Of a stretch of 64,000 bases of DNA, positions 35,995 to 44,959 are shown piece after piece. The notes under the pieces were generated by a model. That model worked only from the letters and a program-made list of their open reading frames with translations, was not told the DNA's origin and did no database searches. The stretch comes from Variovorax sp. S12S4 (GTDB taxonomy: Bacteria; Pseudomonadota; Gammaproteobacteria; Burkholderiales; Burkholderiaceae_C): assembly GCF_023195515.1 (NCBI RefSeq), contig NZ_JALPKR020000002.1, positions 2,023,001 to 2,087,000 of the forward strand. Reading direction: 5' to 3'. Each line of letters opens with the position of its first letter. Positions within the stretch are counted from its first letter, which is position 1. The translations under genes were made by a program, and so were the position numbers.

Positions 35995-37061
35995 GCCGCC
36001 ACCGCCTCTTCGGCCGGCAACAGGCGCGTGCAATGCGCGGGCCAGTCGATGCCGACCGGGCTGCCTTCGTCCAGTGCTTCGCGGCCATCGTTGGGGCTCA
36101 GCACCATCAGGTCGCCGGCGGGCGTGCCCAGGCGGTAGAGCCATTGGCTGCCCAGGAAGAAGCGCTCCCGCACCGTGCCGTCGAGGCGGCCGCGGCCGGC
36201 TTCCACCAGCTGCAGCTTTTCAGGGCGCACGCTCATCAGCACCGGGTCGCCCGGCTTGTAGCCGGTGTCTTCGACCTCGACGGTGAGCGAGCCGATCTCG
36301 ACACGGCAGCTGCGTGCGCCGCAGGCCGCGACGCGGGCGTCCAACAGGTTGGCCTTGCCCACGAAGGTGGAAATGAAGCGCGTGCTCGGATGCTCGTAGA
36401 CGCGGTGCGGATGGTCGATCTGCGTGGCGCAGCCGCCTTCCATCACCACCACGCGGTCGCTGATGGACATGGCCTCGCTCTGGTCGTGCGTGACCATCAC
36501 GGTGGTGGTGCCGACCTTGCGCTGGATCTGGCGCAGCTCGAACTGCATTTCTTCGCGCAGCTTGGCGTCGAGGTTGGAGAGCGGTTCGTCGAGCAGCAGC
36601 ACCGGCGGCTCGATGACCAGTGCGCGCGCCAATGCCACCCGCTGGCGCTGGCCGCCAGAGAGTTCGCGCGGATAGCGCGTGGCATGCGCTTCCAGGTGAA
36701 CGAGGGCGAGCGCCTGCTTCACCCGCTCAGCGCGTTCGGCTTTCGGCATCTTGCGCATCTCGAGGCCGAAGCTCACGTTGTCCGCCACCGTCATGTGCGG
36801 AAAGAGCGCGTAGGTCTGGAACACGATGCCCAGGCCCCGCGTATTGGCCTTGGCGTGGGTGATGTCCTTGCCGGCCAGTTCGATGCGCCCGCTCGACACC
36901 GCCTCGAAGCCCGCAATCATCTGCAGCGTGGTGGTCTTGCCGCAGCCCGAAGGCCCGAGCAGCGAAACGAACTCTCCCTTTTCCACCGCAAGGTTCATGG
37001 CCGACACGGCGCGCGTGGCGCCGTAGAACTTGGTCACGTCGGTGAGCCGGAGGAATGACAT
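35991..37061 (-). CDS. ABC transporter ATP-binding protein (PotA-like)
   Basis: 356 aa from the ATG at 37061 (MSFLRLTDVTKFYGATRAV). Walker A GPSGCGKTTT, signature LSGGQRQRVALARALV, Walker B LLLDEPLSNLD, H-loop MVTHDQSEAMS, and a C-terminal TOBE regulatory domain (about 270-345). First gene of the transporter-oxidase operon. The frame extends 21 codons upstream into the regulatory region and was not used. Confidence 0.93.
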   Translation of the reverse strand: MSFLRLTDVTKFYGATRAVSAMNLAVEKGEFVSLLGPSGCGKTTTLQMIAGFEAVSSGRIELAGKDITHAKANTRGLGIVFQTYALFPHMTVADNVSFGLEMRKMPKAERAERVKQALALVHLEAHATRYPRELSGGQRQRVALARALVIEPPVLLLDEPLSNLDAKLREEMQFELRQIQRKVGTTTVMVTHDQSEAMSISDRVVVMEGGCATQIDHPHRVYEHPSTRFISTFVGKANLLDARVAACGARSCRVEIGSLTVEVEDTGYKPGDPVLMSVRPEKLQLVEAGRGRLDGTVRERFFLGSQWLYRLGTPAGDLMVLSPNDGREALDEGSPVGIDWPAHCTRLLPAEEAVAA

Positions 37062-37177
37062 GGAAGAGCCTTTCTGCGCGGTGTCGTGGATGGCGCGCCG
37101 CACCTTGGTGCGCGCCATGGACAAGAGAGAACTTTCAATTCACTCTATTGCAACGATTGCGCCAACTCGCCTCGGGT

Positions 37178-37194
37178 ATTCCATTAATCAGAAT
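37178..37194. promoter_or_regulatory. IclR-type operator box 1
   Basis: ATTCCATTAATCAGAAT: ATTCC and its near-inverse AGAAT around a 7-base centre. It matches box 2 (37208-37224) in half-site spacing and lies exactly 30 bp before it, about three helical turns. Located between the divergent ABC operon and the IclR gene. Confidence 0.6.
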
Positions 37195-37207
37195 TTTTCT
37201 CTCATTT

Positions 37208-37224
37208 ATTCCGTTCACCGGAAT
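37208..37224. promoter_or_regulatory. IclR-type operator box 2
   Basis: ATTCCGTTCACCGGAAT: perfect inverted repeat with ATTCCG and CGGAAT arms around five bases. It ends four bases before the first ATG of the iclR gene, so binding here would also block that gene. Strong candidate for the cognate IclR site. Confidence 0.65.
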
Positions 37225-37227
37225 ATA

Positions 37228-38124
37228 ATGCGAACCATGGACCCAAAGAATTCCACAGGAGAAGCCGCGGAAAGCCCCACGGCCGCGAGCGGCGGCGTGC
37301 CGCGCGTGTTTTCAGTGCTTCGCGCGCTGGGTGCGGTGCAGGCCGAAGGCGGGCGTGTGACGCAAATTGCACGTTCGGTGGGCCTCACGCAGGCGACCAC
37401 GCACCGCCTGCTGCAGTCGCTCATGGCCGAGGGCATGGTCGAGCAGGACGAGCGCAGCAAGCTCTACCGCCTGAGCATCGATTTCTTCGCGCTGGCGGCC
37501 AGTGCCGGCAACCCCGGTGACCTGCGTTCCATTTGCCGCCCGGTGCTGCTGCGGCTGTGCGCGAGCCTGGGCGACAGCATCTTTCTTCTGGCGCGCAGCG
37601 GCTTCGACGCGGTGTGCCTCGACCGCAGCGAAGGGCCGTTTCCCATTCGCTCGTTCACGGGCGACATCGGCGGGCGCATTGCATTGGGCGTGGGGCAGGG
37701 CGCGCTCGCCATCCTTGCCTTTCTGCCGGAGGCCGAGCGCGAGGAAGTGATCCGCTTCAACCTGTCGCGTGTGCGTGAGTACGGCGTGTACGACGAGGTC
37801 TATCTGCGCACCGAGATCGAGCGCGTGCGCCAAGCCGGTTATGCGGGGCGCAACACCGGCCTGCTCGAAGGCATGGCCGGCGTGGCGGTTCCCATTCTCG
37901 ATCGCGAGGGTCGCGCGGTGGCCGCGCTGAGCGTGGGCACGATCGCGGACCGGCTCAACGCCGACCGCATGCCCACCGTGGTCGAGCTGCTCAAGCGCGA
38001 GGCCGCGGCCATCGGGCCGAAGATCAACCCCTTCGATGCAACGCTCAGAAGGCCCGCGCAGAGCCTGGCGGGGTCGCCGGCAGGGCAGAAGATTCCCTTG
38101 CCGGACGCGCCGGAGCCCCGATAG
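37228..38124 (+). CDS. IclR-family transcriptional regulator
   Basis: 298 aa from the ATG at 37228 (a second in-frame ATG at 37237 is equally possible; neither has a strong ribosome site). Winged helix at about residues 25-85 (RVTQIARSVGLTQATTHRLL) and IclR ligand domain with SFTGDIGGRIALGVGQGALA and RNTGLLEGMAGVAVPILDREG. It is divergent from the transporter-oxidase operon, and two 17-bp palindromes lie directly before its start, which points to autoregulation and control of the operon. Confidence 0.93.
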   Translation: MRTMDPKNSTGEAAESPTAASGGVPRVFSVLRALGAVQAEGGRVTQIARSVGLTQATTHRLLQSLMAEGMVEQDERSKLYRLSIDFFALAASAGNPGDLRSICRPVLLRLCASLGDSIFLLARSGFDAVCLDRSEGPFPIRSFTGDIGGRIALGVGQGALAILAFLPEAEREEVIRFNLSRVREYGVYDEVYLRTEIERVRQAGYAGRNTGLLEGMAGVAVPILDREGRAVAALSVGTIADRLNADRMPTVVELLKREAAAIGPKINPFDATLRRPAQSLAGSPAGQKIPLPDAPEPR

Positions 38125-38133
38125 GCGCCGCGC

Positions 38134-38634
38134 TCATTTCAGCTTCTTGTCTTCGCTCTTGGCTTCTGCCATGGCCTCGGGCTCCAGTTCCTCGGCGTAG
38201 CGGTTCAGCCGGATGAAGATGCCCCAGCCCGCCATGAGCAGGCCGACCGAGCCCAGCATCGCGGCGGCATGCAGCATCAGCTCGGGCGCTTCACGCGCCT
38301 TGAAGGTCGCGACCAGCCCCTCGACCGCCACGGCAACCACGATGACGACCATGAACCTGGACAGGAAGCGGCGTACCCGCGTCGGCGCGCCGATGTGTGC
38401 GTCGCGCACCACTTCTTCTTCGAGCACGGTCTGCGAGATCTGCAGCGCCACCACGCCCGCCGCCAGCAGGCCCACCGCTTCGATGACCGCCTCGGCTGCT
38501 GGAACATCGAGCCCCTGCATGACCGCGCCCCACCCGGCCCGCGCCGCAATCACGACGAGGACGAGCGACGCGGCGGCAAATGCGAGGGCCATCAGGGCAT
38601 GGATTGCGGCGTACAGGGTGAGGATCGACTTCAT
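38134..38634 (-). CDS. Four-helix membrane protein of unknown function
   Basis: 166 aa from the ATG at 38634. Four hydrophobic stretches are visible (ALMALAFAAASLVLVVIAA; AVGLLAAGVVALQI; FMVVIVVAVAVEGLVA; AAMLGSVGLLMAGWGIFI), with a charged Glu/Lys-rich tail. It lies convergently 9 bp after the iclR stop. I do not recognise the family; nothing links it to the neighbours. Confidence 0.75.
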   Translation of the reverse strand: MKSILTLYAAIHALMALAFAAASLVLVVIAARAGWGAVMQGLDVPAAEAVIEAVGLLAAGVVALQISQTVLEEEVVRDAHIGAPTRVRRFLSRFMVVIVVAVAVEGLVATFKAREAPELMLHAAAMLGSVGLLMAGWGIFIRLNRYAEELEPEAMAEAKSEDKKLK

Positions 38635-38903
38635 GGCGCTACCGGGGTTGAACGTGCGGCGAGGCGAGGCCCCGGGGCAGCGCACGGGACCGCGCCGGGG
38701 TGCGGAATCTTCGGCGCAGCCCGGCGGTTTGCGCGTAGGCGCGAAGCCCGTCCCGCACCGGGCGCATGCCGAGTTCATTCGGCAAACGCATCAAGTCCTT
38801 CCTTTTTTTCACTAGGCAAGTGCGCGGGATTGGAAGATATTGCGCCGGTCCCGTCTCGCCGTTTCCTTTTTCTCTCCTCCACCCTCCTACCCGGAGCGCG
38901 CCC

Positions 38904-40444
38904 ATGTCCGAAGCACAAGCCTCTGCCCCCTTGCCGCCGAAATCGAACAGCTGCTGCAGCGCCTGGGCGTGCCCCGCAGCGCCTACACCGGCGGCGAATT
39001 GACGGTGCGCTCGCCGGTGACGGGCGAGGTGATTGCACAGGTGCCGCAAACCACCCCGGCCGAAGCGACAGCCGCCATCCGCCAGGCGCATGAAGCGTTT
39101 AAGGCCTGGCGCAGCGTTCCGGCACCGCGCCGCGGCGAGCTGGTGCGGCTGCTGGGCGAAGAACTGCGCGCCGCCAAGGCCGACCTCGGACGCCTGGTCA
39201 CGCTCGAGGCCGGCAAGATCCCGACCGAAGGCGCGGGCGAGGTGCAGGAAATGATCGACATCTGCGACTTCGCGGTCGGCCTCTCGCGCCAGCTCTATGG
39301 CCTGACGCTGGCCACCGAACGCGCCGAGCACCGCATGATGGAAACCTGGCATCCGCTGGGCGTGTGCGGCGTGATCTCGGCCTTCAACTTTCCGGTGGCC
39401 GTGTGGTCGTGGAACGCGGCGCTGGCGTTGGTGTGCGGCGATCCGGTGGTGTGGAAGCCGTCGGAAAAAACGCCGCTCACCGCGCTGGCCACGCACGCCA
39501 TCGCGCAGCGCGCCGTTGCGCGCTTTGGCGAAGACGCACCCGAGGGCCTGCTCGGCCTGCTGCTGGGCCAGCGGGACATCGGCGAAGTGCTCGTCGACGA
39601 CCACCGCGTGCCGATTCTTTCGGCGACTGGTTCGACTGCGATGGGCAAACAGGTGGGACCGAAGCTGGCCGCGCGTTTTGCGCGCGCCATTCTTGAACTC
39701 GGCGGCAACAACGCCGCCATCGTCACGCCGTCGGCCGACCTGGACCTTACGCTGCGTGCCATTGCGTTCTCGGCCATGGGCACGGCCGGCCAGCGCTGCA
39801 CCACGCTGCGCCGGCTCTTCGTGCACGACAGCGTGTACGACGCGCTGGTGCCCAAGCTGGCCAAGGTGTACGGCAATGTGCGTGTGGGCGATCCGCGCGA
39901 GGCGGGCACGCTCGTCGGGCCGCTGATCGACCGCGCCGCGTTCGACGGCATGCAGAAGGCGCTGGGCGAAAGCCGCGAGATCGGCGCCACGGTGCATGGC
40001 GGCGAGCGCGTCGAAGGCATCGGCACCAAAGACGCCTACTACGTGCGCCCCGCATTGGTGGAACTGAAGTCGCACGACGGCCCGGTGCTGCGCGAAACCT
40101 TTGCGCCCATTCTTTATGTGGTGCGCTACAGCAAGCTCGACGATGCCATCGAGTGGCACAACGCGGTGGGCGCGGGCCTGTCGTCGTCGATCTTCACGCT
40201 CAACGTGCGCGAGGCCGAGCGCTTCCTGTCGAGCGCAGGCTCCGACTGCGGCATTGCCAACGTCAACATCGGGCCGAGCGGTGCCGAGATCGGCGGTGCG
40301 TTCGGTGGCGAGAAAGAAACCGGCGGCGGCCGCGAAGCCGGCTCCGACAGCTGGAAGGCGTACATGCGCCGAGCGACGAACACCATCAACTATTCGACGG
40401 CATTGCCCCTTGCACAAGGCGTGACCTTCGATATCGGCGATTGA
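38904..40444 (+). CDS. Aldehyde dehydrogenase, ALDH7-like (aminoadipate semialdehyde dehydrogenase type), with N-terminal frame break
   Basis: NAD-dependent aldehyde dehydrogenase of about 513 aa. The main frame has GGELTVRSPVTGEVIAQV, the glycine motif FSATGSTAMGKQVG, catalytic Glu in LELGGNNAAIV and catalytic Cys in GTAGQRCTTLRR, and INGPSGAEIGGAFGGEKETGG-like C-terminus, all typical of the ALDH7/AmaB group. The best start, ATG 38904 with GGAG seven bases upstream, is in a different frame from the rest. Adding one G near 38931-38934 joins MSEAQASAPL to AAEIEQLLQRLGV. The frame has no good start of its own. Likely a sequencing indel or a recent mutation. Confidence 0.85.
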
Positions 40445-40462
40445 TCACCCCAGGCCCTTGCT

Positions 40463-40494
40463 CTTGCCGCGCAGCGTTCGGCTGCGCCGGCAAG
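40463..40494 (+). other. GC-rich hairpin after the aldehyde dehydrogenase gene
   Basis: CTTGCC...GGCAAG arms with inner GCGCAGC/GGCTGCG pairing fold into a long hairpin 19 bp after the stop. There is no T-run, so it is not a standard terminator; it may protect mRNA ends or pause transcription before the binding-protein gene. Confidence 0.45.
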
Positions 40495-40538
40495 GCAGCG
40501 GCTGCCCGAGCCCAAGAAAACCATAGGAGACAGAGAAA

Positions 40539-41444
40539 ATGAAGATGCAATCGAAAACCCTCGCCACCGCCGCAGCGCTGCTTGCGCTCGCATTCGGCGC
40601 TTCGGCGCAGCAAGCCCCCGCCGGCGGCACGCTCGACAAGATCAAGAGCAGCGGCAAGGCCGTGCTCGGCGTGCGCGAGGCCTCGCCGCCCATGGCCTAC
40701 ATGCTGGGCGCGAACGACAAATACGTGGGCTATCACGTCGAGCTTTGCGAGCGCGTGCTGAAGGACATCGCGCCTTCCGCCAAGCTCGAATACATGGCCG
40801 TTACCGCGCAGAACACCATTCCGCTGGTGCAGAACGGCACGCTGGACATCGGCTGCGGCCCCACCACCAACAACACCGCGCGCCAGCAGCAGGTGGCCTT
40901 TGCGCTCACCACCTATGTGAGCGAAGTGCGCATGGCCACGCGGGCCGATTCGGGCATCAGCTCGCTCGACCAGCTGGCGGGCCGCACCGTGTCGGCCTCC
41001 ACCGGCACCACTGCCGTGCAGTTGCTGCGCAAGCGTGAGCGCGCGCAGAACACCACCATCAACACGATGCTCGGGAAGGACCATCTCGAGAGCTTTCTGC
41101 TGATGGAGTCGGGCCGCGCCGATGCCTTCGTGCTCGACGACAACCTGCTCGCCGGGATCATCGCGAACTCGAAGAACCCCACGGCCTATCGCATCACCGG
41201 CGAGGCTCTGGGCTCGGAGCCGATTGCGCTGTTGTTCCGCAAGGACGATCCGGCCTTCAAGGCCGCGGTGGACGATTCGCTGCGCAAGCTCATGAAGAGC
41301 GGCGAGCTCGAGAAAATCTACACCAAGTGGTTCGTCGCGCCGATTCCGCCAAAGAACACCAGCCTGAACCTGCCGATGAGCACGGCGCTGAAGCAGCTGA
41401 TTGCCGAGCCCAACGACAAGCCGCTCGAGGCCTACGCCAAGTGA
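40539..41444 (+). CDS. Amino-acid ABC transporter substrate-binding protein (GltI-like)
   Basis: 301 aa with a Sec signal peptide (LATAAALLALAFGASA-QQ). The mature protein belongs to solute-binding family 3: GKAVLGVREASPPMAY, GYHVELCERVLKDI, AGRTVSASTGTTAVQ, KLMKSGELEKIYTKWF. No permease or ATPase is adjacent, so it must use components encoded elsewhere. It overlaps the aminotransferase start by one base, suggesting a common role in handling one amino compound. Confidence 0.92.
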   Translation: MKMQSKTLATAAALLALAFGASAQQAPAGGTLDKIKSSGKAVLGVREASPPMAYMLGANDKYVGYHVELCERVLKDIAPSAKLEYMAVTAQNTIPLVQNGTLDIGCGPTTNNTARQQQVAFALTTYVSEVRMATRADSGISSLDQLAGRTVSASTGTTAVQLLRKRERAQNTTINTMLGKDHLESFLLMESGRADAFVLDDNLLAGIIANSKNPTAYRITGEALGSEPIALLFRKDDPAFKAAVDDSLRKLMKSGELEKIYTKWFVAPIPPKNTSLNLPMSTALKQLIAEPNDKPLEAYAK

Positions 41445-42685
41445 TGTCCGCCGTGCTCGATTCCGCGCTTTCTTCGGCTTGCACGTTCGAGCCTGCGCAG
41501 CGCGTGCGCGCCATCGGCGTGTCGGAAATCCTGCGCATCACCGACCATGCCAATGCGTTGAAGCGCGCCGGCCGGCCGGTGATCGTGCTGGGCGCGGGCG
41601 AGCCGGACTTCGACACGCCCGAACACATTCGCGCCGCCGCGGCCCGCGCCATGGAGCGTGGCGACACGCGCTACACGGTGCTCGACGGCAGCCCCGCCAT
41701 GAAGGCCGCGGTGCAATTCAAGTTCAAGCGCGACAACGGGCTGGACTTTGCGTTGAATGAAATCAGCGTGGGTGCGGGCGCCAAGCAGGTGATCTTCAAC
41801 GCGCTCATGGCCAGCCTGAACCCGGGCGACGAGGTGATCTTGCCGGCGCCGTACTGGACGTCCTACGCCGACATCGTGCAGATCTGCGGCGGCGTGCCCG
41901 TGAGCGTGCCGTGCAGCGAGGCGCAGGGCTTTCGGCTGGATGCCGCACAACTCGAGGCGGCGATCACCCCGCGCACGCGCTGGCTGTTCCTGAATTCGCC
42001 ATCGAACCCGAGCGGCGCGGCCTACAGTGCGGCGCAGCTCGCGCCGCTGTGCGAGGTACTGCTGCGGCATCCCGCGGTGTGGGTGCTGGCCGACGACATC
42101 TACGAGCACATCCTCTACGACGGCCTGGCATTTGCCACCCCGGCGGCCGTGGAGCCGCGGCTGCGCGAGCGCACGCTCACCGTGAACGGCGTGTCGAAGG
42201 CCTATGCAATGACAGGCTGGCGCGTGGGCTACGGGGCAGGACCGCGCGCGCTGATCGCGGCCATGGCGGTGGTGCAGAGCCAGTCGACCTCGTGCCCGTC
42301 GTCGGTGAGCCAGGCCGCCGCCATCGAGGCGCTCACGGGGCCGCAAGACATCGTGGCCGAGCGGTGCGATGACTTCCAGGCGCGGCGCGACTTCGTGTTG
42401 GCTGCATTGAGCCGCGCGCCCGGCCTGCATTGCCGCGTGCCCGAAGGCGCTTTCTATACTTTTGCGAGCTGTGCCGGCGTGCTCGGCCGGCGCACGCGCA
42501 GCGGCATGCTGCTGCAGACCGACAGCGACTTCTGCAGCTACCTGCTGCAGGATTTTGAAGTGGCGGTGGTGCCGGGCAGCGTGTTCGGGCTGGCGCCGTA
42601 TTTCCGCATTTCGTATGCGACGTCGATGGCGCAGCTCGAAGAGGCGTGTGCACGGATTGCCGCGGCATGCGAAGCTCTCACATGA
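41444..42685 (+). CDS. Class I/II PLP-dependent aminotransferase (AspC-like)
   Basis: 413 aa from the ATG at 41444. Fold-type I motifs: GAGEPDFDTPEHIRAAAARA, NSPSNPSGAAYS, DDIYEHILYDG and the Lys-containing TVNGVSKAYAMTGWRVGY that forms the internal aldimine, then RISYATSMAQLEEAC with the substrate-binding Arg. Probably a prephenate/aspartate-type enzyme by sequence flavour; substrate unresolved. Cotranscribed with the binding protein before it. Confidence 0.92.
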   Translation: MSAVLDSALSSACTFEPAQRVRAIGVSEILRITDHANALKRAGRPVIVLGAGEPDFDTPEHIRAAAARAMERGDTRYTVLDGSPAMKAAVQFKFKRDNGLDFALNEISVGAGAKQVIFNALMASLNPGDEVILPAPYWTSYADIVQICGGVPVSVPCSEAQGFRLDAAQLEAAITPRTRWLFLNSPSNPSGAAYSAAQLAPLCEVLLRHPAVWVLADDIYEHILYDGLAFATPAAVEPRLRERTLTVNGVSKAYAMTGWRVGYGAGPRALIAAMAVVQSQSTSCPSSVSQAAAIEALTGPQDIVAERCDDFQARRDFVLAALSRAPGLHCRVPEGAFYTFASCAGVLGRRTRSGMLLQTDSDFCSYLLQDFEVAVVPGSVFGLAPYFRISYATSMAQLEEACARIAAACEALT

Positions 42686-42691
42686 ATTTTT

Positions 42692-42798
42692 TCCTCCCCT
42701 TCCGGGGAGGGCAGGGTGGGGGCAAGCGGCGTATCAATCGCTGTCGACGTGACTGGCGCCGTCTGCCCCCATCCCAACCTTCCCCGGGAGGGGAAGGA
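42692..42798. repeat. GC-rich intergenic inverted repeat (second large copy)
   Basis: Arms at about 42692-42723 and 42762-42798 are imperfect reverse complements, each with inner CCCC/GGGG pairing (TCCTCCCCTTCCGGGGAGGG on the left). The element is closely similar to that at 11821-11913. It occupies the gap between the aminotransferase and the ThDP enzyme. Confidence 0.65.
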
Positions 42799-42833
42799 GC
42801 GAATACCAAGACCTTCATTGCATTGGACACAGC

Positions 42834-44507
42834 ATGACTTCTCCCCGCACCGGCGGCCAGATCCTGGTCGACCAGCTCATCACCCACGGCGTCAAGCAGC
42901 TCTTCTGCGTGCCCGGCGAAAGCTTTCTGGCCGTGCTCGACGCGCTGCACGATGCCTCCATCGAGGTGACGGTATGCCGCCAGGAAGGCGGCGCCGCGAT
43001 GATGGCCGAGGCGCAGGGCAAGCTCACCGGCCAACCCGGCGTGTGCTTTGTCACGCGCGGGCCCGGCGCCACCAACGCGGCGGCCGGTGTGCACATCGCG
43101 CACCACGATTCGACGCCGATGCTGCTCTTCGTGGGCCAGGTCGCGCGCGAGGCGCTTGGCCGCGAGGCCTTCCAGGAGCTGGACTACGGCGCGGTGTTCG
43201 GCACCATGGCCAAGTGGGTGGTGCAGATCGACGATCCGGCGCGTGTGCCCGAGCTGGTCTCCCGTGCCTTCCATGTCGCCACTTCCGGCCGGCCGGGGCC
43301 GGTGGTGATTGCGCTGCCGGAAGACATGCTGACCGAAGCCGCCACGGTGGCCGATGCGCAGCCTTATGCGGTGACCGAAACCTATCCGGGCGCGGCGCAA
43401 ATCGCGCAACTGCAGCAACGGCTCGCACAGGCACAGCGGCCCGTCGTCATCCTCGGCGGCAGCCGCTGGTCCGAAGCTGCGACGCGGCAGTTCGCGGGTT
43501 TTGCGGAGGCGTTTTCGCTGCCGGTGTACTGCTCGTTCCGCCGCCAGATGCTGCTGTCGGCCGAGCATCCCTCTTATGCGGGCGACCTGGGGCTGGGCGC
43601 GAATCCGCGCATGCTGGAGCGCATTCGCAAGGCGGACCTGGTGCTGCTGGTCGGCGGCCGGCTGTCCGAGGTGCCATCGCAGGGCTATGAGCTGCTTGCC
43701 ATTCCGCAGCCCAGGCAGGCGCTGGTGCATGTGCATGCCGACGCCGACGAGCTCGGCAAGCTCTACCGTCCGGCGCTGGGCATCCACGCCACGCCGCAGG
43801 CTTTTGCCGAGGCGGTGGCTGCGCTCCGCCCGGCTTCGCCGCCCGTCTGGCAAGACGAAACGAAGACCGCGCGCGAAGACTTTTTGCGCTGGAGCGATCC
43901 GGCCCCCATCCGCATTCCGGGCCCGCTGCAGATGGGCGAGGTGATGCAGCACCTGCGCGAGGTGCTGCCGCCCGACACCATCTTTTGCAACGGCGCCGGC
44001 AACTTTGCCACCTGGGTGCATCGCTTCTGGCCGTTCCGCTCGTTCGCGAGCCAGCTGGCGCCCACCAGCGGATCGATGGGCTATGGCTTGCCGGCGGGCG
44101 TGGGCGCCAAGCGCCTGTGGCCGCAGCGCGAGGTGGTGGTGTTTGCGGGCGACGGCGACTTCATGATGCACGGCCAGGAGTTCGCAACCGCCGTGCAGTA
44201 CGGCCTGCCGATCATCGTGGTGCTGCTGGACAACGCCATGTACGGCACCATCCGCATGCACCAGGAAAAGCACTACCCGGGCCGCGTGAGCGCCACGCAG
44301 CTGAAGAACCCCGACTTCCGCGGCTATGCCGAAGTGTTCGGCGGGCATGGCGAGCGCGTGACCCGCACGGAGGAGTTCGGCCCCGCGCTGGCGCGCGCCC
44401 GTGCGAGCGGCAAGCCCGCGGTGCTGCATTGCCTGCTCGATCCGGAAGCCATCACGCCCGCCAGCACGCTGCAAAGCATCCGCAAGGCGGCCCTGGCTGG
44501 CGGCTGA
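42834..44507 (+). CDS. Thiamine diphosphate-binding enzyme (acetolactate synthase-like large subunit)
   Basis: 557 aa with three ThDP-fold domains: N-terminal PYR domain with the activating Glu in VPGESFLAVLDAL, a central domain (PVVILGGSRWSEAATRQF), and the PP domain with GDGDFMMHGQEF...DNAMYGTIRMHQ, the GDG-N cofactor motif. No regulatory small subunit gene follows, so biosynthetic acetolactate synthase is unlikely; glyoxylate carboligase-like or oxalyl-CoA-like decarboxylases are alternatives. Function in this gene set is not clear. Confidence 0.88.
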   Translation: MTSPRTGGQILVDQLITHGVKQLFCVPGESFLAVLDALHDASIEVTVCRQEGGAAMMAEAQGKLTGQPGVCFVTRGPGATNAAAGVHIAHHDSTPMLLFVGQVAREALGREAFQELDYGAVFGTMAKWVVQIDDPARVPELVSRAFHVATSGRPGPVVIALPEDMLTEAATVADAQPYAVTETYPGAAQIAQLQQRLAQAQRPVVILGGSRWSEAATRQFAGFAEAFSLPVYCSFRRQMLLSAEHPSYAGDLGLGANPRMLERIRKADLVLLVGGRLSEVPSQGYELLAIPQPRQALVHVHADADELGKLYRPALGIHATPQAFAEAVAALRPASPPVWQDETKTAREDFLRWSDPAPIRIPGPLQMGEVMQHLREVLPPDTIFCNGAGNFATWVHRFWPFRSFASQLAPTSGSMGYGLPAGVGAKRLWPQREVVVFAGDGDFMMHGQEFATAVQYGLPIIVVLLDNAMYGTIRMHQEKHYPGRVSATQLKNPDFRGYAEVFGGHGERVTRTEEFGPALARARASGKPAVLHCLLDPEAITPASTLQSIRKAALAGG

Positions 44508-44528
44508 GCGCCTGGCGTATAAAAAGAA

Positions 44529-44828
44529 TCAGCCCAGGCCGCCCGCAAACCGCGGCCGGGGCTTCGGCGGATTGCCGTCGGGCGTGCGCGCGGCCAGCCG
44601 TGCGGCGCGAGCCAAGGGCTCCATGGCCTGCTCGAGGCGGGTGGCGAGCAGGTAGAGATCCTCGTCCTTGGTTTCGGCGGCATGGGCGCGCGTCATGCGC
44701 ACGATCTCGGCGGCGTATTCGGCATTGGTGGCCATCCATTCGGTGTCGGTCACGCGCCCGTGCTTTCGCCGCAGTGCCACGTGCAGCCGTGCGGCAAGGG
44801 CGATGCGTTCGCTTTCGGACATGGACAT
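44529..44828 (-). CDS. Hypothetical protein
   Basis: 99 aa from the ATG at 44828 (44822 is an alternative). The sequence is Ala/Arg/Glu-rich and helical (ERIALAARLHVALRRKHGRV, TDTEWMATNAEYAAEIVRM) with a Pro-rich tail PPKPRPRFAGG. No signal peptide or membrane segment. I do not recognise a family. It is convergent with the ThDP gene. Confidence 0.65.
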   Translation of the reverse strand: MSMSESERIALAARLHVALRRKHGRVTDTEWMATNAEYAAEIVRMTRAHAAETKDEDLYLLATRLEQAMEPLARAARLAARTPDGNPPKPRPRFAGGLG

Positions 44829-44959
44829 GGTTCGAGGGGCTCCATGAATGGCTCGAACCCGCTGCGTGCACAAGTCGTGCCATGTCGACCCGCGCTGTTA
44901 ACGCTCCGAAACACTTTTGTTTGCCGAGAGCCCCTGGAACGTAAGGCAAAGCGGGTAAT

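Noticed and set aside
38840-38903. TTG start for the aldehyde dehydrogenase at 38840
   Set aside because: The segment is not conserved in the family; ATG 38904 has a Shine-Dalgarno and restores a normal N-terminus after one base is added.
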